Source of the DNA: Dermatemys mawii
Lineage: Eukaryota; Chordata; Testudines; Dermatemydidae
Direction of reading: 5' to 3'
Length of the DNA stretch: 64,000 bases
NCBI GenBank assembly: GCA_007922305.1
Contig: ML677334.1
Location: 16,555,344 to 16,619,343 of the forward strand
A model generated the notes under the pieces. That model was not told where the DNA came from, searched no databases, and saw only the letters and a list, made by a program, of their open reading frames with translations. The position numbers and the translations under genes were made by a program. Of this stretch, positions 35,096-47,060 are shown one piece after another; within the stretch, counting starts at the first letter, position 1; every line of letters starts with the position of its first letter.

Positions 35096-38000
35096 TAAAG
35101 AGATATTATCATATCCTGTTTACCCTTTCTTAATGCTCAGCATTCCCTACCTATCAGCCCAATCTCCCTTCTGGGGAACTAGGTAACAGTGAAACAGATA
35201 CAGCACTCTTCTATCCCTCCCACACAGGCCCGCAGAAGAAACAATAAACTTTCATCTGAGATTTGAAAATAAATGGAGCATCATTGCCGCAGAAAGATAT
35301 AGGGAAGTTGTTCCACTTGGCTGTTGCTATAGCAAGAAGGCTCTTACAGTGATGTGACTGTACGAAGAGATGGAGATAATGCAGGTTTTGAATAAAGAGA
35401 GCAGATTAGAGAGTAAAGACACTAAGTGTATTAAATGTGCTATATATTTCTCCCATTTGAGTTATCCAGCTGAGGTCAAGCATGTTTAGGAAAATGTCCT
35501 TGTATTCAGTCAGCTACTTGGTAGAAAGGAGATTTCAGTTCCTATGCAGAAACTCTGGAATTATCTGCCTAAAATGATTAAAAATTCGGACTCCTCCTAT
35601 TTCAGAAGGAAAGCTAAAGCTCACTTACACTATATTTATTTTCAGATTTCATAACAGTTAGCATTGCTATTCTTCTCTTTGTCATTCCTTATTTAGACTG
35701 AGGCTCTGAGGTACATTGCATAAAAAGCACTGTATGTTTTTAATATAAAAAATGTGTATTAAGAAGAGAAAAGGCTTAAAGAGGATCATGCTACAGTGCC
35801 AAGTTAGTATTCTTAGAGATTTTAAATGACCTGGTTCAAGTTAGGTCAGGGCTCCTTATAAAGCTGATGCTCAGGTTTAGCTCACTGGCTCCAAAATTTT
35901 CTAGGGTTTGGGGGGATTTTTACCACCATATTTTTTATGCTGTTCATCAAAACTATATTGCCTTTAACTGCCTTATTACGCTCAAAAATGTGTGTGTTTG
36001 TATTCTCTGTAACAGGAGGAGTTTCTTCATATCTGAGAAGCAGCTGGAAATCTTCTATAGGACTAAGGTAGGATTATGGTTCCATTTTAATGTTTATAGT
36101 CACAGATAAAAGCTATCGTCCATGCAACAGGGGAGATAAGATGGCTGACAGCACTAAGCTGCCTTCAGTACGCAATGCTGATGGCTGCTTTTTTGGCAGC
36201 CTGGGGGAGTATACATGATTAAAGAGAGAAACTTTAAGCTAAACTAGACCTTTTTTAAAATTTTAAATACACTTTGGAGTAATGTTAACACATAACATTG
36301 AACATTTCACTGTATATCTTAATAGGCTTAAGCAACTCCCTTTGTAAACAATTCATCCAGGAGTTAATTTGTCAAGTTCAATATGCATCAAAAATATTCA
36401 TGTGTATCTTAAAAGGGTCTTAATGCAGAGAAGCTTTTCATCTTGGACATGTCATCACCAGCCTTCAAGCAAAAATTACCAGAATATATATCCTTTGGTA
36501 CAGCTATGCCATCAAAAAAGATGGGCATGATTTTCTCAACTTTTTACATCATTTTCCCATTCCCCTCACTTCTCCCCAAAAATCAACTTTAAAAGACATC
36601 AGGAAAGGCTAGAGCTATTTTACACACGTGCAAGAAATCAAAACAGAATCCCCTTTGGCTAGAAAATATGTACTTGTGAAATTTAAAATCTGTCATTTTG
36701 GTTTAGTGGACTGAAACCAGGCTGGGAGCCAGGAAGCCCTGAATTCTGATTCCACCCCTTCATGCAACACCACATTCCCTATGTAAGTACTAGTGGATTT
36801 GCTAGGCTATTTTGATGCACTGGAAGCTAAGTGGTTGATTTTGGCTCATTGAAGGCCAATTCTGGATCATTGTTGGATTCAGCTGAGTTTTACTCTTTTA
36901 CATTAGATCTGACGCTCTGTATGAACAGAGGGGAAGATGCTATACTGAGATTGGTGTGGGGGCAGAGGTAAGATAGTTTATTATTAAATATAATATTCCT
37001 AAAAGGTAAAATATACGCATTTGGGCATGCAACCTTAACTAAATATGCACATGCAATATCATAAATGGATATGGATGCATACTACATGAATACAAAGTAT
37101 GGTACTTTATTCACAGTACTTATGTGTGGATTGGGCATTTGTATTGCTGAGCAGGAAAGTCAATGGGATTCCCAAAGTTTCCTGTAAAGAAATAACTTAA
37201 AAGAAAATCAGGTAACTATTCACCTTCAGTATTACATTTTGATACAAACAAAGCTTCTAAATGGATCTTAGTTAATAACAAAGTCTATGGAAACAAACGC
37301 TGAACTTTCACTTTATAATCTATATGGCTTTAGAGAGAAAAGCATGTAGGCTTACAAGCAGGTGGTCTGTTAGCCAAGGAATCTGAGTCATGAAAAACAC
37401 TATCAGATTCATGTAGCAATAGAAATGATACATTGGAATGTTCAGGTCTTCTTTGTTTGTCTTGGAACAATCTTTAGAATTCCTTTTATCTGAGTATGTG
37501 CATGAGTGTGAGATGGCCTTGATATTGTTTATGAAAAAGAAGAGAAATTGTGCATTTTATCTTTGGTTACATTAATCCTGGTGATGATATATTCCCCTTG
37601 GATGCTGATCTCTCTTTTCTTGGGATGGATCCATGATGTTTCAAATCTAAATTGTTTACCTTTAATTCCGATATACATCAGGATGCCATTTCTAGAATGT
37701 TATGCAAACTTCTCTATCCTTTTTTGGTAACTTCATGTTAAGTTTTTTAGTAATATCGACAGGTTCCATGGAATTTCTGTAGAACAAACTCATGATCTTT
37801 TCACATACAGTTTACTATAACTTGTGTTTTGTTGAAGGAAAGAGACCTTTGGTGATAGCCCTATAGGACAAATGGTGTTTAACAAATTCTCACCTTATGG
37901 AAAGTTCTATTGAATTACATAGAAAATTATTGTTTTTTTAAAATAACCTATGAGATTTATTATTATTTACGTATATATTATTTGTATAATACAAATACAA

Positions 38001-38210
38001 ATAATACAGTAGCATATAAAGGTCCCAATTAAACCAGAGCCTCATTGTAAATCCTAAAACATTTTCTGGGCAAATCAAGTCTTTTGGCCAGTTTGAAAAA
38101 TGTACAGTTCATTAAAGACACCAACCCTGTTGCATATGTGATTCACATAGTAACAGGTCCTGTCCCGGAGAGTTACATTTGAATATGCAAGACACAAATT
38201 GGTAAAATAA
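35096..38210. other. No gene seen
   Basis: AT-rich unique-looking DNA. A MIR-like remnant may lie at 36705-36790 (gctgggagccaggaagccc). A short AT-rich hairpin with 11-bp perfect arms lies at 37976-38006. No exons or RNA genes are recognised. Confidence 0.45.
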
Positions 38211-38214
38211 AAAT

Positions 38215-38320
38215 GTTACATGAGAAACAGCGGATGGAGAAAAATTAAGTGGCCTGCCCAAAGCCACACAGGGAACTAAATGGAAATCTCTTAAGCCTTA
38301 ATCACAAGGTCATCTTTCCT
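38215..38320 (-). repeat. MIR/CORE-SINE fragment, reverse orientation
   Basis: The text gagaaacagcggatggag, attaagtggcctgcccaaag and ccacacagggaac is the reverse complement of the SINE core (ctttgggcaggccacttaat). Confidence 0.7.
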
Positions 38321-38414
38321 TTTAGAATTAATAAGTAATATCTATATCTGCAACAGAATTCTGTAGAGCAGCTCAAAAAACCCCATAGGAAAGTTGTTAT
38401 TTGTTCTGTTCTGT

Positions 38415-38495
38415 GAGTGAAATCCTGGCCCCACTGAAATCAATGGAAAACTCACAGAGACTGACTTAAATAAGACCCAGATTTCACTTTATAGT
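38415..38495. repeat. Decayed copy of the GTGAAATC palindromic repeat
   Basis: The left part, gtgaaatcctggccccactg followed by aaatcaatgg, matches the left arm at 32201. The right part ends gacccagatttcac. The arms no longer pair well in the middle. Confidence 0.65.
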
Positions 38496-39825
38496 CTCAA
38501 ACACTCTTTTTGTCATAAAAAGCTTTAATGGTAGTACTGTGCAACAAAGATACTACTTATTCTATAGTTGCCAATTAGAAGACTGAAACTAAGGGCTTAA
38601 TCTTGCAACCTATATTCAGTTAAGTAGTTGTTTCCTTGGCTTATATATTTTGTTCACTTACAAGTAGCCCTAATACTTCAGCTAGATTACTCATATGAGT
38701 AAGAGTTCATATTAAGGGAGCAGGTCCTTAACACTACAGTGTTCAGGATCACAATAACTATTTAATTTTTGTACCATGGTTAATCATCATAGCGATTAGT
38801 TTAATTTTGATTATTGGCCCTGGTTATCAGTTACATTAAGCTCCCGTTACATCATTCTGGAAATGTAAAGAGACTTTAAAGGCCCTATGCACAAGGGGGC
38901 TCCCTAGCAAGTATAGAATTGGCACAAGTTCTCTACACCAGCACTAGGTAAATGAGGGCCAGGATGGAGGCAAAGCTAGAATGCACTGCCCTGTGGTTGT
39001 ATATTGCTTCCCAGAGCTTACTGGAAACAGAGTATAATTTATAGTACCTCTGAGTGTGCTCTAACTTATACCATGGGCCTATCAAGATAGCCCCAGTAAA
39101 TGATTCCTGCAAAGGTAGCCTAAAACTACATTTACCTCTCTCCACCTATCACTCCATTGTGCAAAGCTCAGGTCAGAAGTTTGGTGTTGATTAAGTTAAT
39201 TCACTAGATTTTATCCTATGAAGAACTGAGTTCATATTTGTTTTGGATCCCAAGTCCTCAGTCTACTGCACATTTCTCAAAGAGGCTAAAAGTCCTGATT
39301 TGATGTTCACTATCCTGGTTAATTTGCAAACATCCCAGATGGTCATGGTCCTGGCCAGTGTCCTGTGTGGGGTAGGAAGGGGATCTATAATTCCGTAAAG
39401 AATTGTGAGTATTTGGAAAACATTTAATCCTGAATCTGGAGAAATAGTCAAAACCTTGAAATTTTTCACAGAACTGGAAATCCACAAAATTTTATTTCAG
39501 ATACGCTGAAATGAAGTAAGTTTCCTGGGATCTCCTGGAGCCTGGCAGCCCTGAGATCCCTGCCTCTGCTGCCGTTTTTTCGGCAAGCTGCTAAGCAGCA
39601 GAGGAGCTTGGGAGCTGGAGTTCCTCATCAACCTACCAGTAAGGCTGCCCTGAAAAATGTTACATCAAAAAACCTCCAACCAGCTCTAATCCTGGGAACT
39701 GGCTATGTTGGGTATACCTCAGAGTGGGCAGAAGGCCGGCTGGTTATTGCCCATTTCCCCTGCCTCATTTGCCATTCTGTTCTGTGGCCAATATACATAT
39801 ATGCGCAATGGCTATGGTGTAGGGG
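38496..39825. other. No gene seen
   Basis: AT-rich to 38900. 38930-39150 and 39500-39660 are GC-richer and may be unclassified repeats, but no borders are visible. Overlapping minus frames at 39258-39487 share no known domain. Confidence 0.4.
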
Positions 39826-40135
39826 GCTGTAATGGGGTCGGGACTCATCACCTTGCGCCTCCTGCTGGATAGTCCGGGAATTAGCTCTTCACAGCAAAGC
39901 GCCCTCCGCTGGTGGTGTCCCGTCCGTCTCTCTGTTCGTTGTTGTTTGGACGTGCCCTGCTCCTCCCCGGCGACGTCCTCTTCAGGGCACTGCCCTCTGG
40001 AAGTACCCACAAGTCCACACTCACCCCCTTCTGCGGGGGAGGGTTAGGTTCACAGCAGTCCTTTACCCTTCAGCTGCAGTGGCCAACCAGGACCACCTCC
40101 TGTGGCTTGGAGATCTCCACACATCACCCTACATG
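39826..40135. repeat. GC-rich unclassified repeat, possibly LTR-derived
   Basis: The segment differs sharply from its flanks (ggggtcgggactcatcacc; gcgccctccgctggtggtgt; cccttctgcgggggagggtt). The wording looks like an LTR fragment that I associate with turtles, but no TG/CA ends with a duplication are found. Frames on both strands are by-products of the GC content. Confidence 0.4.
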
Positions 40136-40519
40136 ATGAAGTGATCTTGGGTAGAAAAAGTGTCAAATCTTGGTTAGAGTGCCATTGATGGACATCACAA
40201 AATCACCACAAATTGATATAAGTGGTGGTCTCTTCTTGAAAGATATCCAGGGCTGGAATAGCAAGGGGTCTGTGAGTCAAAACTAAGGTGTTTTGCCAAA
40301 ATGTTGTGGGGCACCTTGACCAGGATCTGTCTGCTTCCTTTTAACTAGTGCTGTTATTTTGGTAACTAAATTCACTCCCATGACAAAGACCTAGATTTCT
40401 GACTTGCATAATACATCCACTCAACAAAGTAAGAGTGAGTAAAAACCCTCCTTGCAGCCCGGTGCAGGCTACTCCGACCTTAAGTTTAGGCTCACAGAAG
40501 TAAGCGGGCACTACTCCAC
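40136..40519. other. No gene seen
   Basis: Nothing recognised in this stretch up to the next MITE. Confidence 0.45.
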
Positions 40520-40781
40520 TTAGGGTTGGGCTACACTATAGGGGGAAGGGGTCAACCTAAGATATGCAACTTCAGCTACAGGAATAGCAGTACCTTAGGT
40601 CAACTTACGTGGCCTTCCCCACTGCAGTAAGTCAACCGCAGCCACTCCCCCACAGACTTCTCTTATTCTTCTTGCCGAGGTGGAGTAGAGGAGTCAATTC
40701 GGGGATTGATTTATCACATCTAGATGAGATGCAACAAATTGATCCCTGATACGTTGAGTGTGTAGTGTAGCCATACCCTTA
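40520..40781. mobile_element. hAT-like MITE
   Basis: The left end ttagggttgggctacactat (40520) and the right end tgtagtgtagccatacccttа-type sequence (40761-40781) are inverted with few mismatches (ggctacactа core). Inside, wording such as gattgatttatcacatctag followed by its inverted partner atgcaacaaattgatccc gives a second foldback. Non-coding; it belongs to the abundant turtle class of MITEs with TACACT in the ends. The target duplication is unclear. Confidence 0.78.
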
Positions 40782-42025
40782 GTCTTTGCCAATTAGATTG
40801 TGAGTTAAGTTGGAGAGGGAAACCTTGGCTCCATCCTCTACTCTCTGGCTAGTACTGCTGACCTACCCCATCGTAATTTGCTGCTGGTATAGGCAACTCT
40901 AATGGATCAATGAAGAAGCAGGGGTGTAACTGTGACTCAGAGGAATGTGTCTTGGTCTCCATGGTTCCTGAGGCTACTCCTATGATGGTGCAGCTTAATC
41001 ACCCTCCCCCTTTCTACTGGGCTGAGTGTATAAAGTATAAGTCTAGTCCAAAACAGAGGCTGCAGATGCTCACTTTGAATGGGGAGACCAAAAGATAGGA
41101 GGAGTAGTGGTGTGTGTGCTCTGCCAAGGGAGTAAGTGAGATTCAGTGGGAGCTGAGACCTCACTCCAGGCTGGAAAGGACATCCTGGTGGTTTGAATTT
41201 CTCTCCCTGGATGCTGGGAAGAAGCAGGTCCCCACCCCAGCCTGTTCATCCCGGTTCCTACCTGTTTGCCTGCGCCAGCCAATCTCGGGCACCACAAGGG
41301 CCCCTTCAGGTCCTCTGCTCTCCCTCCTTCCCCACCAGCATGTGTGCAGTTTACAGGGAACACCGGTTCCTAAAATGTGTAGCAGCAGAAAGCATAGGAA
41401 TGGAACATGGATCAATCCCCACAGTATTTCCATTGTTGAGGTGCTAGCTCCCCCATCCCCAAACCCAAAGAAAGAAATAAGTTTTTACCATATGTCTTTA
41501 TTTTAAGAAGAAACATACAGGTTAACTTCAAAAGGACATGCAGTGTTACACCATCTCTTATAAAATATAGTGTCAGGTTGCAATGTGGCAGACAAATTTG
41601 CCAGTTATATTATTAAATGAACTTCACTAATAAGTACATAGTGCATGCTGTGCGAAAGGATCAGTTATTTTTGCAAACTGGAAATGGTCACAAATTTATC
41701 CTAAGGCTTGAATTTCACCATTTCTGATGCTTTTACTATATTTTCATAATGGAACTAAAAGAAACAGATCTTATGATTAAAGTTTAAACAATTCACAAAA
41801 ATCCACCAGGTAAAAGGACAACACAACAAACCAAACCACCAACCACTTCTCATCATTTTTGGCCAGTTTTCCTAAAAGTAAGAAATTTTTCTAAGGCACA
41901 ATCACAGTCTGAGTCCACCCCTCAGTAATAAAGTTAATCTCCACCATTTACATCACCCAGCTGCTTCCATAAGAAGCAATGCCAGGTTCAAAGCAACACA
42001 AATTTTTAATCAACTATCATTCTGT
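40782..42025. other. No gene seen
   Basis: 41100-41450 is GC-richer and open on both strands, which is a composition effect. The rest is AT-rich. Confidence 0.45.
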
Positions 42026-42150
42026 GTTTCCCTGAACTCTTGTATGTTATATCCCTTTTCTGCACCCTTTCCCTGTTTTGTTTTGTACAGTGCCTAGCAC
42101 GAAGAGGCCTCATTCTTCTCTGGTTCCTAGGCACTATCGTAATAAATACA
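42026..42150 (+). repeat. SINE/L2-type 3' tail fragment
   Basis: The text tgtacagtgcctagcac, aagaggcctcattcttctc, ttcctaggcactatcg and taataaata follows the 3' end typical of amniote CORE-SINEs that borrow an L2-type tail. Confidence 0.65.
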
Positions 42151-43425
42151 ATTAACAGTAGCAATGTTCATAATGTTAATTTGTAAAAAACCAGAATTGT
42201 TTCCTAGGTGTGCTTTAATTCCTCCGGGATTTTTAATGAAAGCTGATCTTTTATTTACAATGGGTAGTCGAGGCATGTTACAAACTGTAATTAAAATATA
42301 GATTTTCATGGTACTGAGGTACCTAACTGAAATGTTCTGATTTCAGTGGGAGATGCTGGGTACTGAGTAGACATAGTTGAAAAACATATTAAGAAAAGAG
42401 GCTTTTTGATAACAATGAATGTTTTTTTGCAAAATTAAAAAAAAAGTCTGGAGGATACTTCATGAGAGTAGGGGAGCGTTCATTCTGTTTGTACAGAGGT
42501 ATTTTATAATGGCCTTAAATAAAAAATTCCAGTGTATTGTTAGTCTCTCCAATTCTCTATTATATAATCTCTCTGGCTTTTTCTTATATTGTGGAGATAA
42601 AGATTTTGTGCAAGAGGATTGCTGAGATTTTTATAATGCCAACTACAGCAAAACAGAAACTCAGAAGAGAAAAGGCAGCGGCACCATACAGCAAGTAATC
42701 CCTTGAGGCCAATAAATTATGACCACAACGATAGCTGGTATCATTTAAGTACTCTTTAGTTTTTGATGATAAAGCACCAGCTTATCACTGTGCTGACAAC
42801 TGCAAGCCCCTGTGGCCCCAGTTTATATCTTGTCCATTTGTTACCCAGCCAGCCACACTGAATTTAACACAATGTAATAAACTATTAAGTGGATCAGAAG
42901 CAGGAATGGACCCACGCTTAGTCCAAACAAAAAATCCTTCAACATAGGAAGAGGGAGAGTAGCAGGAGGGGATGTCTAGAGGTCATCCATACACCATTTG
43001 TTGACTAAGCATGTCAATAATTGACTTCAGTAGCGATTAGAAGCTAGTCAGAACTAGCTATGGAGATGTTCTAAGAGGGGGCATTTTGTTTAGATAGATG
43101 AAAGTCCCTGTGGCAGAACACTGAACTTTGTTACCTTTGGTACATGATCTGGGCAAGTAAATAAATATGTTAACAGCAATAATGCAAATGGTAAAATTCT
43201 GGATTGGTGCTAGTTTCACTTGGGTTCTGTACTGGTTAAAAAAATTAACCTGGCTTAGAGGGGAAGTGAAGACAGATATAAAACAAACAAACAAAAAAAA
43301 CCCATAATATATCACAAATGGAAGAAAGGGGGGAAGTTGATAGCAATGAATATAAACCAGAGGCTTGGAATTGTAGAGAACTGATATGGGAAGCAAAGAA
43401 AAAATCAATGGGCTGCAGAGTTAAG
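42151..43425. other. No gene seen
   Basis: AT-rich DNA; the minus frame at 43058-43408 is hydrophobic and low complexity, and is not called as a gene. Confidence 0.45.
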
Positions 43426-43429
43426 GATA

Positions 43430-43829
43430 ATAAGTTTTAAGTATATTAAAAACCAAAAGAATCCTAATGGTACTAGATGGAAGTGGTAGTGTTATCAATA
43501 ATAATCCAGAAAAGGCAGATGTGTTCAATAAATATTTTTGTTTTGTATTTTGGAAAAAGCTAGATGGATGTAGTCAAATCCTATGATGATAATCTTTCCA
43601 TTCCAATAGTAACTGAGGAGGATGATAAACAGCTGTTACCAAAGCTGGAAATTTTAAAATCAGCAGGTCTGAAAAAATTGCTGGCTTAATCAGCTCGCTG
43701 AACCATTCATGTTAATTTTCAGTAAGTCTTCGAACAGTGGGGAAGTTCCAGAAGACTGGAGAAAAGCTAATGTTGTGCAAATATTTTAAAAGTGTGAATG
43801 GAGTGACACAGGTAATCATAGTTCTGTCA
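43430..43829 (+). pseudogene. CR1-like LINE RT relic, upstream half
   Basis: Broken plus frames give NPEKADVFNKYF (about 43503-43540), then a SNSGEVPEDWRKANVV-like block (EQWGSSRRLEKS in the shifted frame, about 43733-43770) and GNHSSV at the right edge, i.e. the start of the NYRPVSLTSVPGK block. The element stops exactly at the Penelope insertion and resumes at 46848. The right 12 bp (43818-43829) are the target duplication. Confidence 0.68.
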
Positions 43830-43861
43830 AGAATCAGAGGGGTAGCCGTGTTAGTCTGGAA

Positions 43862-44056
43862 TTGCAGAAGTGACAAAGAGTCCTGTGGCACCTTAAAGAC
43901 TAACTGAAATTTTTTCAGAGCATGAGCTTTCGTGGGCTAATACCACTTCGTCGGATGCATGCAGTGGAAGTATCCAGGGGCAGGTATAAATAGGTAGGCA
44001 AGAACCAGGTGGGAGATAACAAGGTTAGTCCAATGAGGCTGAACCAGCTTGTTATC
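43862..44056 (-). repeat. 3' PLTR of the Penelope-like element
   Basis: This is the left copy of the inverted terminal repeat. On minus it reads gataacaagctggttcagcc at its inner end through the tcatgctctg region to acttctgcaa at the outer end. It has a broken version of the hammerhead-like hairpin seen in the solo copies. The C-terminal codons of the gene end just inside it, at 44058. Confidence 0.93.
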
Positions 44057-44057
44057 T

Positions 44058-46676
44058 CTAATCAGGGAGGGTGAGGTGTTCTCTAGCAGCTGAACTGGAG
44101 GTGTGAATAGCGAGAGAAGAGAATCTGCTTTTGTAGTTAGCTAGCCATTCAAAATCTCTATTCAGTCCCAAATTGATTGTGTCAAATTTGCAAATGAATT
44201 GCAGCTCTGCAGTCTGTCTTTGCAGTCTGGACTTGAAGTTTTTTTGCTGCAAAATGCTGACCTTTAAATCTTCTATGGTGTGTCCGGTGAGGTTGAAGTG
44301 CTCTCCTACAGGTTTTTGAATATTGCCATTCCTGATATCTGATTTGTGTCCATTTATCCTTTTTCGTAGGGACTGTCCAGTTTGTCCGATGTACATAGCA
44401 GAGGGACATTGCTGGCACATAATGGCGTATATTACATTGGTAGATGTGCAGGTGAATGAACCAGTGATGATGTGGCTGATCTGGTTTGGTCCTGTGATGG
44501 TGTTGCTGGTGTAGATGTGTGGGCAGAGTTGGCATCGAGGTTTATTGCATGGATTGGTTCCTGAGTTAGAGTTATTATGGCGCGGTGTGCTGTTGCTGGT
44601 GAGAATATGCTTGAGGTTGGCAGGTTGTCTGTAGGCCAGGACTGGCCTGCCTCCCAAGGCCTGTGAAAGTGAGGGATTGTTGTCCAGGATGGGTTGTAGA
44701 TCACTGATGATGCGTTGGAGAGGCTTTAACTGAGGACTGTAGGTGATGGCCAGTGGTGTTCTGTTGTTTTCTTTCTTGGGCTTGTCTTGCAGCAGCAGGC
44801 TTCTGGGTACACATCTGGCTCTGTTGATCTGTGTCCTTATTTCCTTGTGCGGGTATTGTAGTTTTGAGAAAGCTTGGTGGAGATCTTGTAGGTGTTGGTC
44901 TCTGTCTGAGGGGTTGGAGCAAATACGATTGTACCTCAGTGCTTGGCTGTAGACAATGGATCGTGTGGTGTGCCTGGGGTGGAAGCTGGTGGCATGAAGG
45001 TAGGCATAGCTGTCAGTAGGTTTTCGGTATAGGGTGGTGTTGATGTGGCCGTCATTAATTTGCACCGTGGTGTCCAGGAAGTGGACCTCCTGTGTAGACT
45101 GGTCCAGGCTGAGGCGGATGGTGGGGTGGAAGCTGTTGAAATCATGGTGGAATTCTTCCAGAGTTTCTTTCCCATGGGTCCAGATGATGAAGATGTCATC
45201 AATGTAGCGTAGATAGAGGAGGGGCGTGAGTGAACGAGATTTGAGGAAGCGTTGTTCCAGGTCAGCCATAAAGATGTTGGCATACTGTGGGGCCATGCGG
45301 GTGCCCATAGCGGTGCCACTGGTCTGGAGGTATATATTGTCACCAAATTTGAAATAATTGTGTGTGAGGATAAAGTCACAGAGCTCAGCAACCACTTGTG
45401 CTGTGGCATCATCAGGGATACTATTCCTGACAGCATGTATTCCATCTTTGTGTCGGATGTTTGTGTAGAGAGCCTCTACATCCATGGTGGCTAGGATGGT
45501 GTTTTCTGGAAGGTCACCAATGCATTGTAGTTTTCTCAGGAAGTCGGTGGTGTCACGGAGATAGCTGGGAGTGCTGGTGGCGTAGGGCCTGAGTACAGTG
45601 TCCACATATCCAGACAGCCCTTCAGTGAGAGTGCCAATACCCGAGATGATGGGGCGTCCAGGATTTCCAGGTTTGTGGATCTTGGGTAAAAGATAGAATA
45701 GCCCCGGTCGGGGTTCTAAGGGTATGTTAATTTATTCCTGTGTTAGTGTAGGGAGTGTCCTGAGTAGACGATGCAGTTTCTTAGTATATTCTTCAGTGGG
45801 ATCTGAGGGAAGTGGCCTGTAGAAATTGGTGTTGGAGAGTTGTCTGGTAGCCTCCTTTTGGTAGTCAGACCTGTCCATGATGACAACAGCACCTCCTTTA
45901 TCAGCCTCTTTGATTATGATGTCAGGGTTGTTTCTGAGGCTGTGGATAGCATTGCGTTCTGCTCGACTTAGGTTGTGAGGCAGGCGATGTTGTTTTTCCA
46001 CAATTTCTGCCTGTGCACGTCGGCGGAAGCATTCTATGTATAAGTCCAGACTGTCATTTCGACCCTCAGGGGGAGTCCATGTGGAGTTCTTCTTCTTGTG
46101 CTGCTGGTGGGATGGTATCTGTGTATCAGTGCGCTGTTCTATGTTGTCTTGAAAGTATTCTTTGAGTCGGAGACGGCGAATGTAGGCTTCCAGATCACCG
46201 CAGAATTGTATCATGTTTGTGGGGGTGCTGGGGCAGAATGAGAGTCCTTGAGATAGGACAGACTCTTCTGCCGGGCTGAGTATGTAGCTGGATAGATTGA
46301 CGATACTGCTGGGTGAGTTAGGGGTACCACTGCTGTGGCTCCATGTGGCAGGCAGGATTTTAGATAGCTTGCAGTCCTTTTTCTTTTGTAGAGAGGTGAA
46401 GTGTGTAATATAGATCTCCTGTCTTATTTTAGTAAAGTCTGTTTGTGTGGAGGGTTGGTTGTTTATCAAGGTCTCCAGGTTGGAAAGCTCTTTTTTGATG
46501 TTTTCCTGTTTGCTGTACAGGATGCTGATCAGGTGGTTCCTCAGTTTCTTAGATAGTGTCTGGCATAATCTCTCACTGTAGTCTGTGCAGTATGTAGAAA
46601 GCAATGGATTTTTCACCTTCAGTCCATTTGGTAACAAGCTGATTATCCATTTGATAACAAGCTGGTTCAGCCTCAT
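44058..46676 (-). pseudogene. Penelope-like RT plus GIY-YIG polyprotein, one internal stop
   Basis: From the first methionine (ATG, complement of 46674-46676, inside the 5' terminal repeat) to the terminal stop there are 873 codons in one frame, interrupted by a single TAA at 45732-45734. Before the stop lies the PLE-specific RT lead block NPDIIIKEADKGGAVVIMDR. After it come PKIHKPGNPGRPIIS, the RT motif A MDVEALYTNI (about 45485-45456), motif B SGTAMGTRMAPQYANIFM, motif C YIDD (45195-45206) and FLDTTV. The C-terminus has a Cys pair (CQLC) and a GIY-YIG domain (VIYAIMCQQC, YIGQTGQSLRKRINGHK, GEHFN; about 44435-44180) with its Tyr, Arg and Glu present. The product would copy RNA at a nick made by the endonuclease. 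As it stands it is truncated unless the stop is read through. Confidence 0.94.
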
Positions 46677-46848
46677 TGGACTAACCTTGTTATCTCCCAC
46701 CTGGTTCTTGCCTACCTATTTATACCTGCCCCTGGATACTTCCACTGCATGCATCCGACGAAGTGAGTATTAGCCCACAAAAGCTCATGCTCTGAAAAAA
46801 TTTCAGTTAGTCTTTAAGGTGCCACAGGACTCTTTGTCACTTCTGCAA
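46653..46848 (-). repeat. 5' PLTR of the Penelope-like element
   Basis: This is the right copy of the inverted terminal repeat, lacking the 32-bp tail. It differs from the left copy by a 1-base indel in the hairpin (gtgagtatt against gtggtatt) and by a change that turns gaaa into aaaa. It contains the first ATG of the gene and, presumably, its promoter. Confidence 0.92.
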
Positions 46849-47060
46849 TAGTTCTGTCAGTGTGACATTGACCCCAGGGAAGATGACGGATCAGATGGTA
46901 AGGGACTCCAATAAGATAAGATTATTAGTTTAACCGATAAAGATAATAGAGCTGATATAATAAACTGAGACTTCTGTAAAGGATTTGACTTGGTACCATG
47001 CAACAGTTTGAATAAAAAATTAGAACAATACAACATTAATATGGTATATATTAAATGGTA
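46848..47060 (+). pseudogene. CR1-like LINE RT relic, downstream half
   Basis: Reading continues from 43829 across the duplication: SVTLTPGKMTDQMV (46857-46898, the SLTSVPGKxxEQ block), then DFCKGFDLVPCNSLNKKLEQ (about 46969-47027, equivalent to DFSKAFDTVPHxxLxxKL, motif A). Stops are frequent. Together with 43430-43829 this shows that the Penelope element landed inside an older LINE. Confidence 0.72.

Larger units (their letters stand above)
43830..46847 (-). mobile_element. Penelope-like retroelement with inverted terminal repeats
   Basis: The element is flanked by a 12-bp direct repeat, atagttctgtca (43818-43829 and 46848-46859, with one base shared with the end). It has 195-bp terminal repeats in inverted orientation (43862-44056 and 46653-46848) that differ by only a few bases. 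At the left, the 3' end relative to the gene, a 32-bp tail (43830-43861) lies outside the repeat and is absent at the right. Between the repeats one long minus frame encodes a Penelope RT and a GIY-YIG endonuclease. PLEs of the Neptune, Poseidon or Penelope groups are known in fishes and reptiles; the group is not decided here. The near identity of the arms and a single stop in the gene indicate a young copy. Confidence 0.95.

Noticed and set aside
37976..38006. 11-bp perfect inverted repeat in AT-rich DNA
   Set aside because: Short and of very low complexity, expected by chance at this base composition.
41070..41506. Overlapping frames on both strands, up to 130 codons
   Set aside because: GC-rich segment is open in several frames at once; no domain is seen in any.
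44182..45494. Additional frames on both strands within the Penelope gene
   Set aside because: Shadows of the RT/GIY-YIG frame; they share none of its motifs and no independent domain.
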